Assembly (NCBI GenBank): GCA_026182355.1
Contig: JAPFBL010000243.1
Span: forward strand, 310,001 to 374,000
DNA length: 64,000 nt
Source: Hermatobates lingyangjiaoensis
Taxonomy: Eukaryota; Arthropoda; Insecta; Hemiptera; Hermatobatidae
Reading direction: 5' to 3'
A program made the translations under genes and the position numbers. Shown here piece after piece: positions 1 through 8,259 of this stretch. The notes under the pieces were generated by a model. That model had not been told where the DNA came from and made no database searches. It saw nothing but the letters and a program-made list of their open reading frames with translations. Each line of letters begins with the position of its first letter. Position 1 is the stretch's first letter.

Positions 1-118
1 TCCGAAGGACGACGTACTAAGTCCAACGTAAATAAATCGAGGGCCAGGTGGGGATCGAACCCCGGACTATCAGCCCAGAGGCGAGGAGTACGTTAACCTC
101 TGAGCTAACCTAGCCCCC
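1..118 (-). mobile_element. tRNA-derived SINE, head only, cut by window edge
   Basis: The complement of 118 to about 45 reads as a tRNA-like head. It has an A-box-like stretch (TTAGCTCAGAGGTTAACG) and a B box (GGGGTTCGATCCCC), followed by a CCACCTGGCCCTCGATTTA-type junction. The same head occurs at 4140, 5131, 23184, 25937 (reverse), 35187, 47733 and 61662 (reverse). The body runs off the left end of the window. It is a retroposed RNA polymerase III-type element, not a functional tRNA gene, because the SINE body follows directly. Confidence 0.85.
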
Positions 119-689
119 ATGTACTGTTTGTTTACAAACAAATAAATTTCATGTCAATACTGCATGGTACGTAAACAAAGGTTACACTACCAAACGTTTT
201 TAAATGAGATTTATAAATTTATTCTCATTTATTATACTGCAACATTATTTAATGATTTTTTATTTTTATTTACACTCCAGTAATATGATTTCATTTGATT
301 TTAATAGTTTTCTAGTGATATTATGATTCCAAGATTTGTAGCAGACAAACGTAAAGTTGAATATCTGACATAAACTTTATTTTTATTTTATTTATTTTTC
401 CATGTATTTTTTTTAAACCTACGTATAATCGACTCAACTCGAAATGACGTAGGAATAGATATATCTGTATAAGTAAATTAAATTTCAGTTATTAATGTGA
501 AACATGAATAAAACACAATTTTACATTTGTGTAATGTAATACGATCTTTCAGCTACTCGTATTATTTTGAAGAACTCCTAATACTAATGTTAAAAGTAAG
601 TTGAAAAAAGTACTTTTTTGTTTGTTAAGTTAGAATAATTTTTATTTTTTCAAGGCATTTTCGGAGTTTATTTTTATAATATTTGTCCA

Positions 690-930
690 GCCTGTTGCAA
701 GGTTGATGCCAAGAGAGGCTAATTAAACTAGACTGCGATCCCCACTAAAACTGTCATTGGTGAATGTTAATGGTGAGCCTCGCCATTAGGCCCAGCTAAG
801 TGCGAGAAGCAATTTACCCCTTTTTGCCCATTGACAGCCAACTGCAGGCCCATGTTCAACGCCCTCATCAAACTTCTCATAACCAAACACAAACATAGTC
901 TTTTCAAAGAAATTACACTCTCTTTACAGC
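690..930. other. Unclassified GC-richer block, probably old repeat
   Basis: This block stands out from the AT-rich surroundings (for example CCCAGCTAAGTGCGAGAAG and CCCATTGACAGCCAACTGC) but has no open frame of note and no recognised terminal structure. It could be a decayed LINE leader or 3' UTR. The bases from 119 to 690 show nothing I can name. Confidence 0.25.
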
Positions 931-1011
931 ATAATCCCTCCTAAAAGTACCTTTATCAAGTGTTATATATATATATCAATGACCAAACCACAATAAGAAA
1001 TGGGAAAACAA

Positions 1012-1054
1012 GACTAAGATCTTTCAACCGTAACAAGCAGTCTTCGTCAGAGTC
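1012..1054 (-). ncRNA. Hammerhead-ribozyme-like motif, AGATCT family, left arm
   Basis: Read on the minus strand: GACT, core CTGACGA, an extra A, a stem II hairpin (GACTG against CGGTT), GAAA, palindrome AGATCT with its first A shared with GAAA, one T, then AGTC. GACT and AGTC pair as stem I and the palindrome would be stem III. This matches the hammerhead core except for one inserted base after CTGACGA. A six-base palindrome has no loop, so cleavage would most likely need a dimer, as proposed for PLE and retrozyme hammerheads. Confidence 0.6.
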
Positions 1055-1089
1055 AAAAACCCAACTGGGTTTTTTCCAGTTGGGTTTTC

Positions 1090-1132
1090 GACTCTGACGA
1101 AGATCGCTTATTACGGTTGAAAGATCTTAGTC
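1090..1132 (+). ncRNA. Hammerhead-ribozyme-like motif, AGATCT family, right arm
   Basis: Inverted partner of the motif at 1012-1054. Stem I is GACT with AGTC, core CTGACGA plus extra A, stem II GATCG with CGGTT (two wobble pairs), then GAAA, AGATCT and T. The C-to-T change in stem II still allows a G-U pair, so pairing is kept. Confidence 0.6.
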
Positions 1133-1196
1133 TTGTTTTCCCATTTCTTATTGTGGTTTGATCTTTGATTGTTATTTCACGTGTTTATGTGAAATC

Positions 1197-1201
<5 letters not shown>

Positions 1202-1231
<30 letters not shown>
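1202..1231. repeat. (TA)n microsatellite at the outer edge of the inverted element
   Basis: Alternating TA directly follows GTGAAATCTTT. The same pattern is seen after hammerhead/PLE units near 1612, 1898, 2096, 6345, 20285, 24330, 24733, 27278, 27682, 28362, 28600, 28972, 45254 and 45540. Confidence 0.9.
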
Positions 1232-1234
<3 letters not shown>

Positions 1235-1264
1235 CTGAGTCGTTATCAGCCTTTTGAGCGATTC

Positions 1265-1312
1265 ACTTCTTTTCCTGAAGACGAGGACATCGAAATATAG
1301 TAGTGAGTTCAG
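1265..1312 (+). ncRNA. Decayed hammerhead-like motif, ATAT family
   Basis: CTGAAGA at 1275-1281 is followed by a shortened hairpin (CGAGGACATC) and GAAATATAG. The flank CACTTC and the later GTGAG resemble the family copies at 24595 and 43580. Stem II is too short to be convincing, so this is a relic. Confidence 0.4.
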
Positions 1313-1360
1313 TGATTTCCTTTCTATGTGTTCTTTTTAAATTCTAGTTTATATATATAT

Positions 1361-1427
1361 ATATTTGTATATTTGGGGAACAGTCCTTCATTTAAACATG
1401 TGAGATTAAATTTTCTGCCCACTTTTG
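1361..1427 (-). pseudogene. PLE N-terminal fragment, left arm of inverted pair
   Basis: The minus-strand translation gives KVGRKFNLTCLNEG followed by LFPKYTNIY and then (TA)n. It matches the motif FN-x-x-CL-x-EGLLP-x-YTNIY that recurs at 19747, 20305, 27046, 28288 and 28628. I take it as the conserved N-terminal region of a Penelope-like retroelement, because at 19255-19900 the same motif sits just after a PLE endonuclease end and a hammerhead. It is truncated at the TA repeat. Confidence 0.6.
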
Positions 1428-1482
1428 TCAAAAATCACCCAGTAAATGGTCAAAGAAGACCGAAACGTCGGTAACAATAAAA

Positions 1483-1611
1483 AAATGGACAGTAAAACAT
1501 ATGGTGAGTTAATACACCTAGTTCCTAGAGAAATCAAAGTAAGACTACGAGAATTGGAAAAGAAATCCAGAAAACTAATAAAGACAAAAGTGGGTAGAAA
1601 ATTTAATCTCA
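1483..1611 (+). pseudogene. PLE N-terminal fragment, right arm of inverted pair
   Basis: The frame from ATGGACAGT runs through HLVPREIKVRLRELEKKS to KVGRKFNL and then dissolves into (TA)n. The last eight residues equal those of the minus-strand arm at 1361-1427, so the two arms are diverging copies of one element. ACCGAAACGTCGGT at 1460-1473 lies between the arms and resembles the 3' half of the ACGT hammerhead family. Confidence 0.6.
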
Positions 1612-1675
1612 TATATATATTATATATATATATATATATGAATAATAATCAAAATAACACTTGATATAATAGATG

Positions 1676-1895
1676 GATTAATTTACCACAATGAAAACAA
1701 TTTTTTAAAACAATGCTCTAAGGCCTTTCGTTAACACATCTTCGGAGAGCAAGTGAACTAAAAAAACAATAAATACTTGTTAACTTGGCTGATTGAAATT
1801 TCCAGAATTGATGGCAACCCTGAATGTGTTTAATAATGAAGTCTTCATATGTTTAATTATCCCGTTAAAAATTGTTTTCATTGTGGTAAATTAAT

Positions 1896-1897
<2 letters not shown>
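1676..1897. mobile_element. Element with 31-bp inverted ends and AGGCCT hammerhead
   Basis: GATTAATTTACCACAATG at 1676 recurs inverted at 1880-1897, and the inverted ends extend about 31 bp. Inside is a minus-strand hammerhead motif (1715-1750) and no coding frame. (TA)n starts right after the right end. A related unit is at 19960-20060. Confidence 0.6.
1715..1750 (-). ncRNA. Hammerhead-like motif, AGGCCT family, core mutated
   Basis: On the minus strand GCTCT precedes CCGAAGA (U4 of the CUGANGA core replaced by C). A short GT/AC hairpin, GAAA, palindrome AGGCCT, T and AGAGC follow. GCTCT with AGAGC is a perfect 5-bp stem I. The core change suggests an inactive copy. Confidence 0.5.
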
Positions 1898-1944
<47 letters not shown>

Positions 1945-1945
<1 letters not shown>

Positions 1946-2095
1946 CACGTGGTGTTTTTGACTCCAGTTTTTGCCCAGTTGGGTTTTTGACTCTGACAAA
2001 GACCGCTTGTTACGGTTGAAAGATCTTAGTCTGTTTTCCCATTTCTTATTGTGGTTTGATCATTGATTGTTGTTTCACGTGTTTATGTGAAATCT
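1945..2095 (+). mobile_element. AGATCT-family hammerhead unit
   Basis: Single plus-strand copy between (TA)n tracts. It runs from AACACGTGGTG to GTGAAATCTTT. The hammerhead-like motif at 1989-2031 has GACT/AGTC, a CTGACAA core (G8 changed to A), GACCG/CGGTT, GAAA and AGATCT. The G8 change would be expected to abolish cleavage. Confidence 0.6.
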
Positions 2096-2117
2096 TTATA
2101 TATATATATATAAAACA

Positions 2118-2275
2118 AGATTTCACGTGTTTATGTGAAAACTCAGTTCGGTTTTTGACTCTGACGAAGACCCCCTGTTACGGTTGAAAGATCTTACTTA
2201 GTCTTGTTTTCCCATTTCATATTGTGGTTTAATCATTGATTGTTATTTCACGTGTTTATATGAAATCTTTATATA
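2118..2275 (+). mobile_element. AGATCT-family hammerhead unit with ACTT duplication
   Basis: Contains CTGACGA at 2161-2167 and GAAAGATCTTACTTAGTC, where four bases (ACTT) are duplicated between the palindrome and stem I. A copy of TTTCACGTGTTTATGTGAAA lies on both sides of the motif (2130 and 2245), so the outer hairpin is a direct repeat here. Confidence 0.55.
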
Positions 2276-2294
2276 CGAGTATATACTGATATAT

Positions 2295-2560
2295 ATACGT
2301 TCGGTTTTGACTCTAACAAAGGCTACAGTTGAAAGATCTTAGTCTTTTTTCTCATTACTTATTGTGAATTCAACATTGATTCATATATATACAAGACTTT
2401 ACATAATCACGTGAAATAATAATGAATGATCAAACCACATTATGAAATGGGGAAAAAAAGACTAAGATCTTTCTTAGAGTTGAGATCTTAGTCAGAGTTG
2501 GGTTTTGACTCTGACGAAGACTGTTTGTTACGGTTTAAATTTAAATAGTATTTATGAGGG
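2295..2560. mobile_element. Two decayed AGATCT-family units, partly inverted
   Basis: At 2309-2344 GACT, CTAACAA, ACAGTTGAAAGATCTTAGTC is a degraded plus copy. At 2395-2485 a minus copy (AATCACGTGAAATAA to AAGACTAAGATCTTTC) is followed at 2507-2535 by a plus copy cut off after CGGTTT. Confidence 0.5.
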
Positions 2561-2569
2561 AGTGTTAAG

Positions 2570-4130
2570 TTAAACATTGTTGATCGATACAAAATTGTAT
2601 TAGTGACTTTTTGGTCGCCTGGTGAAATTTGGTTTCCTTGCTTGCTTCAGTTCAGTGTCACATGTTCATTCAAACTAGGCAGTTGTTATTAAAATCCACA
2701 TACTATATTTTCTGGTAAAAAATCTTCTATGTAATACTTAGTTTTTCTGTTTTAAAATTGTATATCTCTGTAAGTCAGATTTCCTTAATTTCCTCTGAAA
2801 CTATTAAAAAGGTTTTAAATAAAAACCGAAACATTGGCAATGAGAGTTTAATTTGAATCTGAAGAACTGACCGAGTCCTGATAAACTTTAGTTTTGTAGA
2901 TATATATTATATATGCAATAATATCAGAATAACACGTGATATAATTATTCAAGGAAATCAACACAAAAAGTAGGACATTAGAATAACTTATGTAATTTTT
3001 CAATTCCCTAACTCTGAAAGTGTTCGTACAAGTGTATAAGAGATATTTTTTTTTTCCATCTATTGAAGCAATGAATTAGTCTTATTACTAGAGGAACAAA
3101 CGGCATGAATGTGGTAATCCCGCCCAATGTTCATAACTTTGTCAATCTAACGGTAACAGATGCATTCAAGATAGCTGCAGCCATTTGCCTTCATGATTAT
3201 ATTCAAATAAATACCACACTACACATACATATATACAGAATCATATAATCATACATTAATGTTTTATCATCATGAGGTTGTGATGTCCGGACAAGATTCT
3301 TATATTCCATTTAAGCTTTAATAGAGGTCTAGTTAGGAAGGTGATAATTTCGTTAGAGACAAATTCGAACAGAGATAGTATTAATCAAATGTAAAGGTAG
3401 CCGGGGGATCGTTTCAGAAGCGTGTGCGAGCGGGTGAAATCTGCTGCAAAAACAGAATCAGCCGAGGGAAAGAATTGCTCGTTATATATGTCTCCAATTA
3501 GAGGCATGAAAGGCTCCCTCCTAAATCCAAACCTTCTCCAAAAATAATTGAATTATTTTTTGTTCAATTAAGCCCAAAATGTAGACTGGTACTATCAGCT
3601 GCTATGTTCCTTAAAATTAATGTCTACTGAATAATTTGTAATGAAATAAAATAGAGTTTATAATTTTAATGTTCATTTATAATTAATAACCATAACTTAG
3701 TCCAATGAAATCTTTACAAATGGATTTAGATGAGATAAATAAGGTTATCATTTGAAAGATTTTGTACCAGACAATAACATTTCAATTATAAACCCATTAT
3801 AATTTGGTTTTAGTATTTGTTATTTATAAAGCTTGGAAAAATTATTTAATGGTTATATACTAATCATTGAATTTATCGCTTTAGTGGTAAACAGCCAATT
3901 AACTGATCACAATTATACGGTTCTTGGGAAGGACAGAATTGGGAAGGACGTGCAGACAGGGGAAGCAGCTAGGCAATGCCTTACCAATCAAGCTTGGAAA
4001 GTAAAGAATGCTAAATAGATAAATGGTTATATCCATCCCCATCAATTTCACTGTAAAGATATTTTTCATTTCAGTTCACCAGTTTTAGACTGTTTTTTTA
4101 TTCAAAAACGTTAGATTTTCATACTTGCTG
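2570..4130. other. No gene recognised; AT-rich sequence with one hammerhead relic
   Basis: AAACCGAAACATTGGCAATG near 2824 is a relic of the ACGT-type family (compare 13690 and 25200). A moderately GC-rich patch at 3400-3480 has no supported exon. The 61-codon frame at 3833-4018 has no family features. I see nothing else. Confidence 0.4.
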
Positions 4131-4139
4131 CATATATAA

Positions 4140-4471
4140 GGGGCCAGGTTAGCTCAGTGCTTAACGTACTCGCCTCTAACCTGATAGGACCGGTGTTCGA
4201 TCCCCACCTGGCTCTCGATTTAATCATGCGGGAGGTGAATAAATCTGAACACGTCGTCCCTCGGAGAAGGACGTTAAACCATCGGTCCCGAGTCTGTACG
4301 ATGTCAGGTACTCGTTAAAGATCCCTACTCTAAATACACTTAAGTTAGGCAAAATTTATGACTCCCACTGTAGAATCAATCTTCATTGTGTGGTATCACA
4401 AAGGGCCAATGCTCGGCCTGCGTGTCTTTCCTTGTGGGACTGCGACTGCAACCTAACCTAACCTAACCTAC
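4140..4471 (+). mobile_element. tRNA-derived SINE, tail type 1, (ACCTA)n end
   Basis: Full-length copy. It has a tRNA-like head with A box (TTAGCTCAGTGCTTAACG) and B box (GGTGTTCGATCCCCAC). A central body follows (GGAGGTGAATAAATCTGA, CGATGTCAGGTACTCGTT), then a 3' part containing GTGTGGTATCACAAAGGG. It ends in AACCTAACCTAACCTAACCT. The same 3' part is at 5131-5455 and 37957-38215. Sequence after it (4472-5130) includes GC-richer unclassified repeat-like stretches but no gene. Confidence 0.9.
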
Positions 4472-5130
4472 TGCTTATATACTGAAAAGAAATGTGCTGT
4501 GAGGCTGCCGCCTTCTGTGCCTCTCGATATAGTGTGGAATGACTGTTCACTGTGCTGGTATGTCTTCTGTATGTCACTATTAAAATTTTTAAACACGTTT
4601 TTCAATAACATGTTATTTTGTTAGCAATGGTATATGTGTTAGTACTTTCCTGTGCTGGGCGATCATAAAACTGCTGCGAAAAGTCCCTAAGTGGGGCTAT
4701 GGTTCTCCTGAATCATGTTAGGGAGCGCCTGTGAATATAGGGACTGTTTTTGTGAGTCAGCAACAGAATACAGTCAACACGCTAAAGCTTGCAATTTATT
4801 TACCTTCCTTACTTTCGAAAATGGAGGATTGCATATCCAAAATTAAAACGATTAAATGTTTTAAAAGAAAGCTCATATGACATTTTAAACAGAATTGGCT
4901 AGCTGCTGCCAATCAAATAGTGAATAAGGTAATTTGAAAGGTTGGTATTTTTTGTAAATCTGACTGTGATGAAGTAAGTCATTTGTCATGGACCTGACCG
5001 CACGTCACAGGTGTAGAGGCAGGAAAGACCACTCACTGCCTTCAGGAAGCGACTACCTCATTCAACTACATAAGGCTTTTGCCTTTGAAAGACAGCCTGA
5101 AACCTCCTCCTCTATTAGGCTAAGTAGTTG

Positions 5131-5455
5131 GGGGCTAGGCTAGCTCAGTGGTTAACGTACTCGCCTCTAAACTGGTAAGTCTGGGGTTTGATTCCCAACT
5201 GGCCTTCGATTTTTTTTTCACGTGGTAGGTGAATAAATCTGAGCACGTCATCCCTCAGGGAGGACGTTAAACCGTCGATCCAAAGCTGTACGATATCAGG
5301 TACTAGTTAAAGATCCTTACTGTAAATACACTTAGGTTAGGCAAAATTTAGGACTCCCAATGTCTTCATTGTGTGGTATCACAAAGGGCGAATGCTCGAC
5401 CTACGTGTGTTCCTTTGGGGGACATCCACTACAACCTTTAGGGTTGCCTCCCAGT
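5131..5455 (+). mobile_element. tRNA-derived SINE, tail type 1
   Basis: Same layout as the copy at 4140: GGCTAGCTCAGTGGTTAACG head, then GGTGAATAAATCTGAGCACG, then GTGTGGTATCACAAAGGGCG. The tail is a degraded ACCTTTAGGG instead of a clean ACCTA run. The bases from 5456 to 6200 hold no recognisable feature. Confidence 0.88.
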
Positions 5456-6171
5456 ACAACTAGACGTGATAAATGTGCTTCACGAATTTTTTTATTGAGA
5501 CTATCATATCTCAAAAGCAACGAACTGATTTTAATGTAGCAAAAAAACCTTTTGAATTCTTAGATTCCAGTCAAGTCAGAAAACATTATAATTCTCTCCC
5601 GATGATGACTCGTACTGTGTTAATTACCCTTATAATTGTTCATTGAAGTTGGCATCCATTAATTAATGGTCAAAGATATATCGGGTAGCTGTTATTACAT
5701 TTATATATCCTACATTAAATTTAAAACCGAAGCAAAAAGTTTGAACAAAATAGAGAATATTAAGCAAATAATGAATTCATCTAATAAACTACAGTAATAT
5801 ATACTTAAACAAGCGAAATACTTTGATCACGAGATAAACTGAAAGAATGTAAGAGAGTGAAAGAAGAAAAGAGTGGAAAGATTGCAATAAATGCAATGAA
5901 GTGGAAGGTTTAGCAACCCTTAAGGAAACACATGTCTAGAACGGTAGGGCTTGAGCCGCCCAGTGTGCCAACTTCACACAAAGCTTTATTCGATAAGTTC
6001 CCTCTGAAAAAACTACTATATATTTAAATTTTACCCACGTCAATATATATATATATATAATATTTGAATATGCTGATAACAAAATAGAATATTTTGATTA
6101 TGCTGAAACATTTTTTTTCAAAAATTATGTATATAATCCTAATAACTATTATATACATTATATACTTATAT

Positions 6172-6215
<44 letters not shown>

Positions 6216-6228
6216 CTTCGTCAGTTGG

Positions 6229-6345
6229 GTTTTTGACTCTGACGAAGACCGCTTGTTACGGTTGAAAGATCTTAGTCTTGTTTTCCCATTTCTGATTGTG
6301 GTTTGATCATTGATTGTTATTTCACGTGTTTATGTGAAATCTTTA
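6229..6345 (+). mobile_element. AGATCT-family hammerhead unit between (TA)n tracts
   Basis: Single plus copy. The motif at 6235-6277 has an intact core: GACT/AGTC stem I, CTGACGA, extra A, GACCG/CGGTT stem II, GAAA, AGATCT, T. It ends with TTTCACGTGTTTATGTGAAA and ATCTTTATA, then (TA)n. All core bases of the family consensus are present. Confidence 0.65.
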
Positions 6346-6404
6346 TATAATATATATATATATATATATACTTATATATACTATTATATACTTATGCAGC
6401 CTGA

Positions 6405-6503
6405 TATAACCTGGTATTTACTCACAGTAGGGAATTTTAAAAATTACGTCTCAATACAAAACAGAGTTTAATATCAAAACTAACAACGCGGTTCGAACAC
6501 TTA
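6405..6503 (-). mobile_element. ACGCGT-family unit, left arm, 5' truncated
   Basis: On the minus strand this reads AAGTGTTCGAACCGCGTTG, TTAGTTTTGATATTAAACTC, GTATTGAGACGTAATTTTT and CTGTGAGTAAATACCA. The CUGANGA half is missing and the tandem array at 6519 begins where it should be. It pairs with 7194-7285. Confidence 0.6.
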
Positions 6504-6518
6504 GTTAAAAATCCTTTT

Positions 6519-7095
6519 TATCCTTGTTTAAAACCTCAATATTGCAATTCAACATTCATATATTGTTTCCCTTGTTAAAAACCCCAATATTGCAATTCAA
6601 CAGTCATATATTCTTTCCCTTGTTAAAAACGCCAATATTGCTATTCAACATTTCATACACTGTTTCCCTTGTTAAAAACTTCAGTATTGCAGTTTAACAT
6701 TAATATATTGTTTCCCTTGTTAAAAACCCCAATATTGCTATTCAACATTTCATACATTGTTTCCCTTGTTAAAAACTTCAGTATTGCAGTTTAACATTAA
6801 TATATTGTTTCCCTTGTTAAAAACCCCAATATTGCTATTCAACATTTCATACATTGTTTCCCTTGTTAAAAACTTCAGTATTGCAGTTTAACATTAATAT
6901 ATTGTTTCCCTTGTTAAAAACCCCAATATTGCTATTCAACATTTCATACATTGTTTCCCTTGTTAAAAACTTCAGTATTGCAGTTTAACATTAATATATT
7001 GTTTTCCTTGTTAAAAACCCCAATATTGCAATTCAACATTCATATATTGTTTCCCTTGTTTGCAATTCAACATTTTATATATTGTTTCTCTTCTT
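6519..7095. repeat. Minisatellite, about 60-bp unit in alternating pairs
   Basis: About ten copies of a unit of roughly 58-60 bp. Two variants alternate: CCTTGTTAAAAACCCCAATA ... CATTTCATACATTG, and CCTTGTTAAAAACTTCAGTA ... CATTAATATATTG. The middle of the array is therefore a dimeric higher-order repeat of about 118-120 bp. The array lies between two inverted hammerhead arms. Confidence 0.88.
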
Positions 7096-7193
7096 AAAAA
7101 CCCAAAACAGTGGAACTTTTATATATTGTATTCAATTTCAAATTACTCACTCTGATGTTCTTAATGCTCAGAGATATATATATTTTTTTAGAT

Positions 7194-7285
7194 GAAAACC
7201 TGAAGAACACGAAATGTTTGAAACGCATTGTTAGTTTTGATAGTAAACACTTTTTCTGAAATTCCCAATATCAAGAAACAATAAT
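7194..7285 (+). mobile_element. ACGCGT-family unit, right arm with hammerhead relic
   Basis: CTGAAGA (7200-7206) is followed by ACACGAAATGTTT, then GAAACGCATTG and TTAGTTTTGATAG. It is the inverted partner of 6405-6503. Stem II is mostly ACA/TGT and the palindrome is ACGCAT rather than ACGCGT, so it is decayed. Confidence 0.5.
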
Positions 7286-7289
7286 AGAA

Positions 7290-8020
7290 ATGTTGTAACT
7301 AATTAAACTATTACTATATTGAGTTTATCAAAGTTTAATAACATTATTAGTCAAAAGATTTTCACTGATTTTGTTTAACACTTATCAAAAAATCAACCTT
7401 AGCAACTCAACAGCATCCACCTAGACCAAGTTTTTTTTAGACATTTAACAAATTTAAGAGAAATAGTATGAAAAGTTGACTAAAATAAAAATCAATAAGC
7501 AGTGAATATTTGTAAAAAATGGTTTCAGTAAAGATTAAATCAAGGCCGCCAAAAAAAAAGCCGGAGCCTTCAAGACAAATCAAGATAGACCTCCTTTCTT
7601 CAATTTTTTAAAATAATGAAGAAAAACTCTTTGAAAATGCTCCCTCTATGTAAATAATTACTTGGAATCTGATTTTTCTCAATTAGAGTCATATCCTCAT
7701 CTTGATGTTCGTTTTAATACTAAAATCCATATTCCTACTTATATAATGTTATATCATTTTATTTCATTGTCTCATATTTTGACACAAATACCCCAAAGAA
7801 AACTGTGAGACGTAGTATACCACTTATAAATCTTACTAGTTACATACACAAGTATTCATAAATGTACTCTGAGTTTTTTGACCGCATAAAGCCAGTTTAT
7901 GTTGTTTATTTATAAAACCAAATTTGATTTGTAACTTCCAAGGCCGAAAATGATAACATACTCGTATTTTGCTCTTTTTTACAATATTTAAACAAAACAA
8001 ACTTTAATTTTTATGTGAAA
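7290..8020. other. No feature recognised
   Basis: AT-rich sequence with short homopolymers and no convincing exon, repeat boundary or motif. Confidence 0.5.
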
Positions 8021-8023
8021 CTA

Positions 8024-8252
8024 ACACGGGAGGTGAATAAATCTGAGTATATCATCCGTCGAGTAGGACGTTAAGCCGTCGGTCGCGAGCCTGTACGATG
8101 TCAGATACTCGTTAAAGATCCCTACTCGAAATGCACTTGAGTTAAGCAAAATTTAGGACTCCCAATGTATAATCTGTAGAATCATCGATCAAACAAAAAG
8201 CTGGGAAACGGCCGACGTTATCACCCGTTAGGGATCGGTTATGCAATAAAAA
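8024..8252 (+). mobile_element. 5'-truncated SINE, tail type 2
   Basis: The tRNA head is missing; the copy starts at GGGAGGTGAATAAATCTGAG. The 3' end is of the second type: TGTAGAATCATCGATCAAAC, AAACGGCCGACGTTATCACC and GGGATCGGTTATGCAATAAA. The same tail is at 23184-23512, 25629-25937 (reverse) and 47733-48050. Confidence 0.85.
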
Positions 8253-8259
8253 AAAAGTT

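Larger units (their letters stand above)
977..1200. mobile_element. Inverted-pair hammerhead element (AGATCT family)
   Basis: Near-perfect foldback. The left arm (977-1070) and right arm (1075-1200) are inverted copies of one unit that includes a hammerhead-like motif, CTTGTTTTCCCATTTC and TTGTGGTTTGAT. The right arm extends further, to a TTTCACGTG / CACGTG-like hairpin ending GTGAAATCTTT, and then enters (TA)n. Both copies point outward. There is no coding capacity, so if it moved it would need outside enzymes, presumably from a PLE. Confidence 0.7.

Noticed and set aside
3833..4018. 61-codon plus-strand frame with GKDRIGKDVQTGE
   Set aside because: No homology recognised, no splice signals, and length is within chance.
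4140..4215. Functional tRNA gene
   Set aside because: A and B boxes are present, but the same head always continues into a SINE body and occurs many times with mutations in the cloverleaf.
4448..4471. Internal telomere tract
   Set aside because: Only about four pentamers, at the exact end of a SINE, so it is read as the SINE tail.
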